Below, piece after piece: positions 11,701-26,300 of a stretch of DNA of 64,000 nt. Where the stretch lies: assembly GCF_037975245.1 (NCBI RefSeq), contig NC_092579.1, positions 22,452,666 to 22,516,665 on the forward strand, read 5' to 3'. The translations under genes were made by a program, and so were the position numbers. Position 1 is the stretch's first letter, and every line of letters starts with the position of its first letter. The notes beneath the pieces were generated by a model that did no database searches, had not been told where the DNA came from, and saw only the letters and a program-made list of their open reading frames with translations. This stretch comes from Apostichopus japonicus. Taxonomy: Eukaryota; Echinodermata; Holothuroidea; Aspidochirotida; Stichopodidae.

Positions 11701-14012
11701 CAGTATTAGTCAGTAAATATCAGTCTGGCTGATATCACTTTCATTGCTATTGCCTATAAAATATTTATATATATCATCTTTAAATAGACTATTTAAACAA
11801 TCTATGTGCACTGTGATGAAACGGTTTTGGGAGTGTGCTTAAGTTACTCATTAAACATTCATAAAACTGTATTTCGTATAAGATTCAAATGTAAAAGGTT
11901 TTCCCAAGTTTTGATCAAGTGAAATTTTATTTTGTGTAATATTCAGATCAAATGATCAAATGTTCATGACTGCCTTTTAAGTGGGTACTTGTGTAATGAC
12001 AGTTTTGTTGTCAATAGAAGCTGAGGTGATAACTGTTTTGCCTTAAAACAGGGACATTTATAAGCTTGTAAGCCTATTCTACCAGCTTCTTGTGGTCATA
12101 GAAAACCCAGCTCTTAATGGGTAAAAAGTGGATATAAATAATTCTGATTTATAGTATGGTATAGTATGCTGACAGAAAAACCTCCAGGAAGTGACAAAAT
12201 AGAAAGTAAGAATGAGTTTCTCTGAAGGAAAACCTTTAAATAATAAAGTTAGATTAATTCGATGTTGCAAAGTTTCACCAAAATTGATGAAGAAGTACAG
12301 TACGTTGAAACTGTATCATATTGGAAATACTTTGGTCATACAGTTTTAGAACTGACCAATACGTAACATTCTAGGGTTCAAGGGATTTCCAACTGGCAGA
12401 CAAATTTTGCCACTAACTGTATATAGTACAACTGAAGGGAATACAAAATTATTCTGCACTGCTACAGTACAGTAGTTCAGACTCCCATCTCAGTTGATAG
12501 GCCTAAGTACTGAATGTCTTGTTGGAATCAGTTTCTTGTATGAAGGTATTAGGGTTAATGTTTTTGTGGGATTAGGCCTTCCTTAACTGGATGTTTTTGG
12601 TGATTTGTCAGTTTAGGCTTTGTTCTCAGTGTTTTTGAAGATGTCTTCAATATGTATATATCTTTGTATTTATAATTAACATGTAATATATTCCTCTAGA
12701 ATAAATTAAATTGCCTTGAAGATGTCCCTTTGACCTCACAGTTTAATACCAGATCTCAAGTTTTTTTATAAATAAATACAAATGGAACCTGTTAATATAC
12801 AGTAGTATGGCAGTTCCAGTATTACCTACAGTAGTACAGGTAGCATCAAAATTAAATTTACTGTAAACTGTAAAAGTTTTTTGAACCTGAAGGAATCGTA
12901 TACCGTAAAGCCTTGACTCCTCGGTATTCGTTTCTCTTAATAACGGATTGCAGAATCCGACTTTCTTGTGAGTGAGAGGACAACATTTTATGGAGGTATA
13001 TCAAATCAATGTCATTTTCTATAGCAGGTTTGGTGTCAGCTGTACAAGGGGATACTGCAATCGGAGACACGTTGAAATGAAGCCAAATGGATACGACAAT
13101 ACAGTTTATATCTAAGCCAGAGTTGTAAAGAATCACTTCATTTTAAGGTTGAGTTAAGGAAGTTATTTTCTTAACTTGACTGTTTGGGAAGAAACTGTCC
13201 AGAACAAACATGTTTGAGTTGAAGTTTTGAAAATTTATTGACTCGATATTATGACTGGCTGCTCAAAGTACAACAGTAATCAAAGCGCTTGACTGCGGTT
13301 TTATGTAGAGTTTATAACATCTGGGTAGTAATAATTAAAACACTTTGTTTTCTTCTACAGGGTAACAGTTAAGTACATTATTTACATAAAGAGAAGATGT
13401 GTACCTACACAGCAGGGGTTCTCCATTGATGAGGGTGGGGGGGGGGAGGGGGTTCATAGGCCAAATCTAGCCTGTGAAAGATTTATGGTATATTACTGTA
13501 TAAGGGAACCCTAGACTAGAGAAGCCTTACTTACACATTACTCAATAAACAGTTACAGTAGGTATAGTGAGATTTTTTATACTGTATGGATCTTTTGCTC
13601 CAACCAAAGTATTCCTTTGTTCCTCTCTTACATGTCTCCAACACTACAAGCAGGGGGTTGGGGGGGGGGTGCAAGGCTAAACAGATACACTCATGTCAGT
13701 TAAAGGTAAATAGTAAAGTTCATGTGTAGAGTTGGAGACAGACATGTATGAAGCATTGCTTGTACATACCTGAACCAGTTTTGGGGGATGTTCTCTACAG
13801 GTCCATTGGAGAAAGATAAAGAGAAAACCTCAGGCTTTTGAATATGCAAAAATGCAGTCACTGTAATCTTGTAGAAAACACTTGAGGAGACAAAACATAT
13901 TTGAGTTTCAACCCATTTTGTGTTTGGTCTGAACTTTATTGGAAAAGAGACAAGATGTCCCTACAGTGTTATCATAAAATGGACTCTCTTCTTTTTGTAT
14001 CTCTCTCAACAG
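8772..14012. other. Noncoding stretch upstream of the start-codon exon
   Basis: I see no coding exon, RNA gene or complete transposon here. It is AT-rich, with G-tracts at 13437-13450 and 13654-13670, and unusually dense TACAGTA/TACTGTA heptamers from about 9795 on. It is probably KIF19 intron 1 if transcription starts near 7.7 kb. Confidence 0.5.
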
Positions 14013-14265
14013 GTTTACACTTTTGAACGGCATGATGGGCTGAATCACATCGAATGAGAGAAAATTATCAAACTGTGCCTTTTCATCGTTTTGCCACTGA
14101 TCTTACCATATTTAATTTCTTCCTTAAAAGTTACGTCATGCAGTTAGTGTGATGCAATACGTCCAGAAATGTAATATGAACATAGGAGATAGTACCAATA
14201 TAAACTAGGCTCCCAATTAAGGGTCAACTCCTCCCCCACCATTCCTCTCCCCCTCATCCATCACC
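14013..14265 (+). other. Probable KIF19 5' UTR part of exon 1
   Basis: A strong acceptor-like site (ctttttgtatctctctcaacag, ending 14012) precedes the start codon by 253 bases. The stretch has no long frame and contains short upstream ATGs closed quickly by stops. I infer that the coding-start exon is spliced to an upstream noncoding exon; a transcription start inside this stretch is the alternative. Confidence 0.4.
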
Positions 14266-14307
14266 ATGCCAAGCGGGTCAGTTGATTGGAAGGAGAACCA
14301 GTTAACG
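14266..14307 (+). CDS. KIF19: KIF19 coding exon 1 (start codon)
   Basis: Encodes 14 residues, [14 protein letters not shown], then donor gtgagt at 14308. They align in position with the short N-terminal extension before VALRVRP in vertebrate KIF19. The start is supported by a good initiation context (tcaccATGcc) and by an in-frame TAA at 14218-14220 with no other in-frame ATG between. Phase 0 at the 3' end. Confidence 0.85.
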
Positions 14308-17300
14308 GTGAGTATTACAGATATTGTAGTTCATAGATAAATGAGAGAATTTAGACTGAAATTTGTCTTTTAACTGTGCAAATTTCATCAAGGTTGCAAA
14401 GCTGAATTCAATGTGATTTTCTTTTTACAGTACAATTGAGGCTCTTCCGTTGCGAGGAACTCCTTTCAGACACAATTGGACCAAGTTTTGCATTTTCGTG
14501 CAAAGCATCAAGGGTTTAAAATTAAAATTGCCTTGAATGTGAATATGACAAGACTGAGAGTGATAAAGTTGTAGTAGTAGAAATATGTGTGTTACTTGTC
14601 TCCTAATTATCGTTCGCCGGGAGAATAGCCAAGAAATAAATGGATCTTCAAATGAAAGGCACATGGTCGACTTTATATGTGCAAACCCTCAGGGTGTATG
14701 AACAAAATAATGTAATATACCAAACGGATAAAAAACAGTTTTTTGTAAGGACTCTTATCAAAAATATTACATGATAAGTGTCTTAATTTCTTGAAGAAAT
14801 TGATTCTACATTAAATGGATATTCTATTTGAGTGTTATGAAGTTGAATATATGCCTTACTATAAACTACTGAAAAAACACAAACATGATACATTTCAACC
14901 TGAAAGAAAAACCTGACAATGTGTTGTGCTTTATGTTGGAAGATTATGTTGTTGGACAGACAAGGGCCACATACCTTGTAAAACAGGTCAAGTTTTAGTC
15001 ACAAAGACTAAACAGTAGTTTGTAAATTTATGACTTGCTTTTGGCATTTATCTGTTTTATATTTTATTATAATTTGTCTAAATATTTTATATTTTATCTT
15101 TCATATATTAAATAATAATATACTAATTAAATATTATTGGGGATACTGGATATGTTTAGAATAGAATAGAATCGTTTATTAGATATGCTAACTACAGTTA
15201 AGTCGGTAATAGAATGGAGGCTTCATCGACTAGAAGTACCTGTTTTGAAGATTTACGTGTGTCATTCTCCATGCTTACAGGTTGCTCTCCGCATCAGGCC
15301 GCTATCGAAGGACGAGAAAAATGCAGGTGCCACCGGGATTGCCCAAACCGTGGACGATCAGGTGAGCTCCATGGAACGTTTATTAATATCCTCTATTATT
15401 ACTGCACTACACATGTATTCAAAAGGGTGAATCATTTGATTTACTTCCAAGATTTCCACCTCCCCCACCTCCATCCCCCCACCAAAAAAAAGTAAAAAAA
15501 GTTGAGAATATCGATATCGATCGAATATCGATCCCATCCTGAAAGAGAAGATCCAGCGTTGAATAATTTAGTGTTCAAGTTTTGTGGTGCAGTTTTGTAG
15601 ACTCCTGTGTAGCTATAGCTCCTGTGTACAAAAACAAAATCTATATATATATATCATTGCATTTGTATAGCCGTTTGACCATTCCACATGTTGTTTTGCA
15701 ATGGTGCTACTGAATGAATGACTCGCTGTACAAGTGCACAGCAAACTGTGTCAAGTAAGTTTTTAAGTATTACTTGCACCCCTGCAAAGTAATTGAATTT
15801 TTCTCAATGTGGATCAACCATGCCACACAGAACATATACTGGAAGGCATGTAAAATGCCTACTATAACCAAGTTTATAATGCTAAATGAATGATGTTTGA
15901 TGTGAACAGATTGAACTGGCTGGTGAAACTGTATCGATCAATTGTAGCTACTGTATATATTTTTTTTTCAGATTGTAGTATTGATGGACCCTGCTGCGGA
16001 CCCCTACGATGTCCTCAGAGCTAAACGTTCCCGAGAAAAACACTTCTGCTTCGATCGAGTGTTTGGTCCACAGTGCCCTCAGGTTAGTTGGCTATTATTT
16101 ATTTACCTTGCCTCCTCTCTAACCTGTCTCCCCACAACATCAGTACTCTCTCTGAGAGTGAACTTGTCACAGTTTTATCACTGTACACCCTCAGCAGCTG
16201 GTCAATGACCACCTCATTCTAACATCTAAGTGTTGGAGAGTGTTTTTTTTTTGTGGCTAAGTGGACTTCTTCATCTGTTCGAATCTGCTCATCTGGCTTT
16301 GAAATCAAGACATCTTTTGGTCTTCATCTTGTTATTAGGTCTTTAAGCCTCCCGGCATGGGGCCCCCATAAGTGTCCTTTTCAATTTGGAGTCTGTGTCT
16401 AACCTTAGCACTAATTGCACAATAGATGTCATTACCTGTATTGCCTCTTAAAGTTCTTCCTTCTTTTTCTTCCTTTTTTTTCCTTCTTCCTTTTTTTTTG
16501 ATCATCTTCAAGTGTCACTTTAAATTACAGTACTGTGGTTTTTAGTCATTTGTTTAGATAAAACCTTAAGATGAAACAAATGTTCTTAACTGCACAAGAA
16601 CTAGGCTACATGATCTTGCCTGAGGACATGTGTGATATGTGTGATATGCTCCATAGTACTGATAATTCAAGTTTATTGATGGAGTTTGAAATTCAACATG
16701 AATTTTTGCAGTTTGCATACTTAAAACTTAGCGTTGCGCCAATGATCCTTTGCGATATTGGTATTGGCCGATATTTGCAATTTTGGCAGCATGTCGGTAA
16801 AATTTAGCCTCATTGCCGATAACGGCAAACTGATATTGAACATTTATTTTTCTTTCACAACAATGCCACTAATATTGTACCTGCTACCAGATTCACACTT
16901 CCACTTCTTTATATGTGCATTGCTTCCTCACTTACCTGTCTCCTCAGAATTATAGCACTCATGATTGCTTTATCATACATGCATTGGCCCATCTAAATGA
17001 TGTGAAGAATTCCTTTCCCTTAATGAAAATGTCTGTTGTATAATTAAGCAATCACAGGTCTGATAATGGCTAAGATTTCTACCAATTAAAAGCCTCATTA
17101 ATTCATTCCATTACTAATTTGAACAAACTGATCCCTAACTTTTACACTCTAGTTTGATAGTTAATGTTAATAAATCACACTTGAACATGATGATTGACTT
17201 TTTATACAAAAATTCTGGCCATTTCACAGAGAAATAATCGGACTAAAACATTCAGACATAAAACTTTGTTTGGTGTTTGTCGGACACACCGTCACAAACT

Positions 17301-20300
17301 GAATCAGACTTTTGCACGATACTCATCTTTTGTAGCACTTAGTGCAACAACCTTGCAATGGCCTTGTTTGTACAAGTTTAAGTCACGACAGAGCAAAACA
17401 TCACTTTTAACATAAATGTAACGGTAAGAGTTCCTGACATTTACCTAGATGCTGGATTTGCACAGTTGATATTGTAATTTGCTATCATTTTTTCTTCTTC
17501 TCATTTTGACTTCCTAAATATAATTATTTTGCTTAATGTTCCTTCTGACACACAACAAGCAAATTCCCCCTGTTACATCTTGAACAAAACAGTCAATGCT
17601 TTTTAATGAGTTCTCATTATTAGACATTGATTATCACAATTCTCTGGTGATTAAGCAAGGCTTTGTGTAATCGTCCCCTAAGGAAGAGATTACAATTTAT
17701 GTCCCAATTCATAGCAATTACGTTTGAACCAGGACTGTTTGATTTCAAAACAGAGAAAAGAAGCGGAAAAAAATGAAAGAAAGAAGGAGAGATAAACTAG
17801 GTCAAAAAACTTGAGTACAGTCAACTTTTCAAGGCATTATGGTATAATGTTTAATCCATTCTAATCCTAGTTTACTTGTGTTGTCTGCTTTCATTATATC
17901 CTCCGTAGATATAGAAATGAGAAAAATGGAATTATTTTTTAGTGATGAATATGGAATATACAGTACATATATGATTAGATTTTTTTACATTAAGTGCAAG
18001 CTACTGTATGATGGAGACCTGCTGAGAATATGTGTTCATTCTCTGGCACAGTTGCTTTGGATGTGTGACCAAATTTTGATCTGGAATGTTTTATAGTCAT
18101 CATTGCTATTCGGTGTTTAATGATCTGTAAACATCCTCTCAATACATGAAGGTTACATTACCATTTACAGTACTGTACCTCTCATTTTAAGTATGAGAAC
18201 ATAGACATGTGGACATAAATAGCCATTTGATTATTCCTACTAAATTTATTATAGTAGGATTAATCAGTTTGCCATGTATCCCCTCCAAATTATCCATACC
18301 TTTGCTCATGAATATTAATATATGAAATGTTCTTGTTTGTGAAGGATATATACGTTATGTACTACATGCTTTCTGTGTACAAGACTAATACATCTTTACA
18401 ATTGTATAGCAATTTGACATGTTTGGCATAGCATTTTGCCATGCGAGACCGGATACATTATTCCCCCGTAGGTGGAGGAAATGGATTCCTGTCTTTCATG
18501 GAAATGTACAATTCTTCACATTAAAACTTCTTGTGCATGCCTTAAAGGTATAGGCCCCAAATGATAGAATGCTGCAATTGCTAGAAGTTTTCAAAAATTA
18601 ATTTACTGGAGGTCTTTGCTCTCCAAATTGTTCTCAGACATTTTTAAGAAACACACAAGATGACTGAATGACCCAGTGAGGAAAGTATCCCCGAATGTTG
18701 TAATCAAAACAGAATTTTGACCAAAGGTGACCATATCTAGCATATTTGGGGTCAATACAGCATATCTTTAAAATTCAATACATGTCACAATAGGAGTTTA
18801 GTGATTCTTCCTGATATTACCATACTACGTACAACCAAATTTTGCTCTTCCTTGAAGATCCCTAGTCAAATCCAAATTTCCAGTTGGAGAGCAGTGTGTG
18901 TGAGATGACATGAGAATTCCTTCACACACATCATCCTTCGCAGGTTGTTTTGCGTCTATGTGTACGCTTACGATAAACAGAAACCTCACAATCAATTTAC
19001 AGTTTGTTTATTTGTCTGTAAGCTGGGAGAGGCAATAGAATGTTACATGGATATTAATGATGAGGAGTGAATCAAAGGAAAACGGCGAATAATTTAGTGT
19101 TTGCATCTATTGCGTAGCAGGTTTGGAGTAAAAAAATTACTGGAAATACTACATGGTAAATGTGCACAACAATTGCTGGACATCTTTTGTTTATTTGTGT
19201 AACATTTTTACAATGCGATAACAGATATATAATTCACTGCAATTCACAATTTTAAGGTGTTTCAGATAGACAAAAGGTAGTAAGCATCTTACAACTAAAA
19301 GCTGTTCTATTGCTCGTTAAGAATTAAATGACATTAATAATGATACAAGAACAATGGGACTATCTTGCGTCTTAACAGAGGGCGCTGTTGCATCGGTCCT
19401 ACTGTGCATCATCCGTACTGTTAAACAATCTCTGAATTGAAGTAAAATGATCGTGTGAAAGCGCTCACAAGCTGCAAAACATGCCCGATTAACTTGCATA
19501 CTGATGCGCTGGGTGATGGTTCGACTCGTACAGTTTCGCCAAAGGAAAGCATACTTTAGAATATAGAAAATGCACGTTTAGGTGATTAAAACAGGTACAG
19601 TTGTAACTTGATATGGGACTTGGAACAAAATATGTTTCAAAAGATTCCTTCAGTAATTACTCAACCAAAAATATATTCTACTATTGATGAACTCATGGTA
19701 CCATTATGACCTGCAGTCATAGACTGCATCTGGTCAAGTTTCGCGGAACTTAGTGCCCTCTGCTACTTTTAGGTGTGGCCGGCGAGCCTCATTGGATGAA
19801 ACTGGTTTTAAAACATTGGTGTATAATAAACAATCAGATATATATTTCCCTTTCCACCCTTTGGTAGGTTTTTATAAAATAAAATGTTTTAGTTTTTCTT
19901 TGTTATCATTTCTGATGATCAGAATGGGACCAGTTTGTGCCCCACAATAAGTTTTGTGATCGGGAAAGATTTGTAATATTTCTACCGATTAAAAAGTACA
20001 GGCTATTGGAAATTAAAAATTAAAATGCTCATAAAAAAATTACCCCATTTGCCTTAATTTTGAAAATTTTCTCTCACATATTCAAATTCCACCAGTAGGA
20101 TGATAACACTGAGTTTAGGCCTTAAAGGGTGTGAAGACTCGCGCAAAAAGAAACGTCTAATGCCGGTACTTTGACCTAGTTCCGAATGAGGTGTAACAGA
20201 AGTGTTAAACACTACCATCGATCCCAGAAAATACACACACAGCTTGCTACCGTCGGTAATTAGACACTAGTGTACAGTCAGTACATACAGCTGCGGTCAA

Positions 20301-23300
20301 TACCCACAGCACAGTATACAAACGATACAGCGATGGACATCTCAGGTCCAGCTAAAGATAACAATTAAGGTATCACGTTTCATTACCGTCTGCATTTTGT
20401 AGCGACACGAACAAAACGTCACATGCAAGTAACAGAAAGTTAACTTTTTCAGATGGCCGCACGCGGTTTGGGGCGAGTCTTCAATGCCTTTAACTCTGTA
20501 CCCTGGCTTTCTTTGCTTGAAATGAACCTACAGCTGATCAGTTCCATCTCTCAGAGATCACCTCAAATACTTGGTTGTTCTTTCTACTTATTTGAGTTTA
20601 CATTAACGTTTACTTGCTACTGTTTTTTCAATGAAACTGCTATTTGCTTATAGATAAGAACCCCCCTTGATTGAGTATCTTTGCTACTCTCACCGGCTTC
20701 GGATGTTGAATCTGAATCAATAAGACGGACCTTGGGGATTTGTTTATTCATCTGTTTAGAGGGATCAATTGTTGACTCTCTTGAACAAAAGTAGCTCTCT
20801 TTCTTGGTTGTCAGTTATAAGTAAAGTATCAGTCTTTTGCATTTCTGTTTATCAGCTCAGTAGATTATTAAAAACAGAAACTTAAGGATGAGAATGATAC
20901 AGCCTGAGTAGCACCAGATATTACAAGAATAGACACGGATAGGCGATGTAATGTATGTTCCATTGGCTGGGGGCCTTTGTTATATCACTGCTAGCGATTC
21001 TGTTTATCCATTTTTGTGTTTTTTTGGTTGTTTTGGAAAGTGAAGAAAGTAAAGAAAACGTACACCTAAACAATGAACAACACTGAATAAATAAGAAAAA
21101 CAAAAGTAGTAAAAATAATATGGTATGTAGTGTAGGTCCTTGCAAAAGTCTCTTTATACAAACACTATCATGCATTGGTTACTGCAAATGTCAAAATATG
21201 TCAAGTCTCTTTTCAACAAAAATCTTCTCACTTGCATAATTTGTTCCCAATTGTGCAAGAAACAAAGATTCCGCTTCTACATATACTATATCCACCATAT
21301 ATTCACCTGAATTATGTGAGTTATGTTATCATGTGAATTATGTGATGATGTGACTTATGTGATTATGTGAATTATGTGAATTATGTGATAGTGTTGCGGC
21401 TTCTCATTGTACTTTATACAGCGTTGAGGATAAAGTAGGGGCAATAAAATGAAATGAAACAACGCATGCACAGATATATTTATTGAGTTTTGAAATTTAT
21501 TGCAAAAAATATGTTACAAACTGCCTCCGATAGTTTGAAAATATTTTAATTAAGGTAAGATAAATTTTTATAAACATTAAATAATACTCAACATTCCTGT
21601 GGAACATTTTCCGTACGGTAAATGGGTATGTAACACATATATAACACATGTATACCAGTTCCTCGAAAATTTTCATAAAGAAGAAATATGGATATTATCA
21701 ATATTTTGCTGTCGATATGGTCATACCGACGGACCTTAATAGAACAGAGGTGCAGGTTTTCTAAGTTCTACTGCTAGTCCATATATGTGAAGTACAGTAT
21801 CCACTGTTTTGAGTTTGTTTTTAAAATGATCAATTCACTTTACAAGTACAAAGAAAGCTTTTAAATTTGGTCGTATTTGTAATCATAGAGTCTTGCCCTG
21901 GTGTTATAAACAGTTTGATGTGAACCCTTGTCTGTCTTCCAGAGAACTGTTAAACATTAAAAATATTGGAAGCTTTTACCGCAATCCTGCAGAGAGTAGT
22001 GAATGATACGCTCTGTAACGTAACCACAGCCCAAGATTAATTTATTTCTTGATAACCAGATGAACTATTTGAAGTACAATGCACTTCAACATGTGATTGA
22101 TCATGTCACTATAAAGCAGATAATATGTATATTATTATATATGTTTCAATAAAATATCAGGTAGAAAACCTGATACTTAGAAAAGATATGACAATGATTG
22201 AATTATAGAGAGTAGGCGGTAGTGATAGATACTAGAGTTGGACTAGGCATCACAGCTTAATTCCATTTAGTGGTACAAAGAGACATTTAATTAAACAGTG
22301 CATGACTTAATTCCATTTAGTGGTACAAAGAGAGATTTAATTAAACAGGGTATCACAGCCTTTATATCCCACTTATTTGTACAGAGGGAAAGTTGGACAG
22401 GGCATTTCAGCATAATCCCATTTATAGGTACAGAAAGATTTAATTGAACTAGGCATCACATTTTATATCCCACTCATTGTAAAGAGGGATAGTTGGACAG
22501 GACATCACAGCTTAATCCCATTTAGAGGCACAGCATATATATCCCACTTATTGTGGACAGAGGCAGTTGGGCAGGACATCACTGCTTATTCCCATGAGAG
22601 GCACAGCGTTTATATATCCCACTTATTATGGACAGAAGCAGTCGGACAGGACATCACTGCTTTATCCCATTAGAGGCACAGCATATATATCCCACTTATT
22701 ATGGACAGAAGCAGTTGAACAGGACATCACAGCGTACAGTTATTGCATTAAATGGTTCATTTTAGAAACATTTGTTACTTTGTAGCAAGTATTAGAACCA
22801 TTCCTCCAGAAAAAGTCTCCTTAATGATTCTTTTGTACTAATGAGATCCATACATTTTATTTATGCCAGTTTTTTAAAATATTTTTCTTATTAGGCACCA
22901 CATATAGGATTTGGACATAGTGTTAAGCAAACTGAATTTCCTGTGACACAATTCATTCTGTACTGGTATTAATGCTGTGTCTATGGACTAGTACAGTTTC
23001 TTTAACAGTTCGTGCGTGCATGAGTGTGATTTACTGCCAAAATTTCCCTGCATAATAAGAAAGGCAACCTTTCTCTTGTATAATGTCAAACGTCTCCTTC
23101 AGGACCTTCATGTTTATATGATCTGTCAATATCAATTACCTTCCTGGTGTCAACGTTTGAACAATTTACTAGTAATTTCAAGGCTAAAGCTTTCACTAAT
23201 AAGAGAGTATATAACAATGGAAATGGCTTTACTTTCACAGTCTACGATACTAACTGTCATTTCAAATTCCATTAAGATTTAAATTTTTAATTTTGTACAA

Positions 23301-26300
23301 ACTTCTTTCTATGGCGCGCCTGCTCGACGGGAGAATCTCATACTTTTCCTTACCTCTCGGCGGATTCATCTACGTCAGATGGTTGCAGGTCAATTACAGC
23401 ACTTTCTTTGAGTCCCCCCCCCCCCCCTCAAGATTTAGATTTATCACCTGTCAATAAGAATCGTGAGCCTGCTTAAATTGGAGTTCTGACGAGTAGGGAC
23501 AGAAATTAAGAATTCTTTTTCAGCATTCTTGCCATTTAATATGCGTGAGGTTTTGTTTGCTTCTAGAATGGTTCTTCTCAATCAAAGTGTGTGGGTAGTT
23601 GATTAGAATCCATTTCACTGACAAAGGGAAATTCCTTAAAGTAGTGTGCTTGATGCCAGGCGTGATGGATTATCAAAATTAAAAGTCGGAATCAAGGTTG
23701 ACCTTCTCAAGTTACTAATTTTGATTACCGCAGCACAATCTTGTCTTCTTGTTATGTTATCTCAAGTCTCATCTTGGAGACCTAAACTATCTGAAACATA
23801 TACACCAAACCCCCGACTGTGTTGTTCTTTTCAACAAACAATATTTTGGTCTGTCTGTCTGTCAGTCAGTCAGTCAGTCCTTTCTTGTCTCCTCAGACAT
23901 CAATGTTTTACTTGCTAATTTGCAATATTTTTTCCTAACAGAGATAACATACTCTTTCCTTCTTTGCCAAAAAACACATACTGACTGATTGCTTTTTCTG
24001 CCTTATCTAGATGAACCTTAATTCAGCCATAATTATCTTGTCAGTCGCTTCGTTCCTTGTACTTGTAATGAATCTTCTAAACTGTATCAAACCAATGTGA
24101 AGGCTCTGTCTCATATCCAGGCCGGCCTGATCCTTCCGTGTTGCATCTCCTGAGCAGTGGCGGAGCTAGGGGTATTGGTCAGGAGGGACGAGAATGGTCT
24201 GTAGGGGCGTTTTCGACACTATCTAAGCGGAGCGCCACCACAGGTTGGCGCGTAGCGTACAGAAATTTTGGGAGTAAAGATACTCCCGAGATCGCCGGAA
24301 ATGACCCTTTCCGGGCCTGGCTAATTTGCAGATAAACGAAGAATAAATAGGTGTCATCGCCAAATTACACCAACAAAATGTGACAAATGTCAATAGGTAG
24401 ATGAAAGCGCAATAAAAAAGTCAATAATCGCGGATAAGTAAAAAGTGGTAAAGAGCTGAAAAGGGCGCCAGCAGTCCATTTGAGTCTGTCAGGGGGGGCA
24501 TCCGCCCCCCCCGACTGTATGGACGCTCCGCCACTGCTCCTGAGCTATTGGTATCTATACTTCCCTGCACTCACAACGGATGATCTCCGTACGTCATCAC
24601 TCTTGAAAAGTAACACTTAATACTCACATCTGTTCTCAAGAGCATTTTCTCTATTTTAAAACATCACTAAACGTGTGTTTGGACTTTGGATATTAGGTGC
24701 AATATCAATTCTCTCATTGATTAATTGATTGATTGATCTATCCAGTAGACAAAACAAATGCCTGATCTACATTCATACAGAAAAAGAACCCATATATCAT
24801 TAAGCATCAATTAGCATCCTTGTGGAGAGGATGATGCGTTGATAGGAAATTGCATGCACAAACTAGACTATTACTCAGTGCCAAGTAAAATGGCAATCTC
24901 CATAGATAATACAAGCTTTGCTACAAATTGTAACTTGACCATGTGCGAGCAATTTTGAAGAGCTCTCTCTGCAAATGTTTGTCTTATGATTAAACGTCAT
25001 GAATAAATAAACTTGGTTACTCTTCTTTCAATAGCAGTGCAAGTTCTGTAAGCAATTTGCTCAATTTTTTTTCGGTATCAATTTCTTATTTGTGAATGTC
25101 ATGATAGGACACTTACAGTGTGCCTGATAGAGGAGAATAGTACTTCAAATGAAGACACTAGTTTTAATAACAAGATTCAAGTGAATGGCAATGAGAAAGT
25201 CACTTGTAAATGAATCCTGTCGTCTGCTTCTCGTGTCTATGTACATTTGTGTACAGTCCCGATAAGCAATGCGTGTGTCCAAGCTACAGTCTGATTGTTG
25301 GATTCAAGAAAATACTCAAAATGTCGATTTTGGAAATAAAAAATGGTGGTAAACAATTGTAAAAATGTACCCCTGAGCTTGATTCAATTGTTTGCTTAGC
25401 TTCACCAGATATGTGGTGCAGGGGCTATGAGATCAGGACATTAGTTGTTATAGAATACACATTCAAGGAGTATAATAAGAGTTGAGTGCTACAAGGGAAC
25501 AAGTAACATGACCCACCATGGTTGGTACATTTGTTTTTGCGTGTCTCCAAATTTGACGTAGTCGGTCCAGATTTATATGCTGATGTTAGTCACCTCTGGT
25601 CATTAACCATCTTCATTTCTACTGTACCACTCAAATAACCAAGAAATATTTCCTTAAACATGAATTTTGATATTCAAACGAATCTTGATTCAGATGAGTT
25701 CATCTCCAAACATTTGATCAGATGATGAGAGAATAACTTGTGGTGCAGTATTTGTATTGCATGGCAAAAACCAGGTACATTTTTCTCTGCACTGTACTGT
25801 ACAGTATATATCTGGAAAATCTCATTCAAAATTCACTGTGTAAATACACATTCACTCCATAAACGAATACAAATTTTGAAGAAATAATTGTTCATCTATA
25901 ACACCAAACCTGCTCGCAGCTAAATCGCTTTTGGTGTGAAACGTATAAACTCTACCAGAACGTATATATCAAGAAACAGTGTGTAGGAATTAAATGAAAC
26001 TTTCACCAGCATTCTCAGATATAGTTCATGTTTTACAGGTCAGAAAAGAAAAATTTGTCTGAAGTTTAAATTTCTTTCAATGTATTCAGGGCCAAAAAAT
26101 TTCTTAATTTTAGCTACTTGCTAAAAAATGCCAGTGCATAAAAAAAAATCTACTTCCCCAAATCAAATTCTCATTGGCATTTTACCTTGAATTAATATAA
26201 AAGCAACATGTGTCTATAACTGGCAGACAAAATGACAATGTTTTCCTTTGTCTACTGGCAAAGGACTAAATCCACTGGCATTTTAGCCAGTAGAATTGCC

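Noticed and set aside
24138-24335. 65-codon frame over the intron-3 hAT element
   Set aside because: Lies in a nonautonomous element with no transposase similarity.
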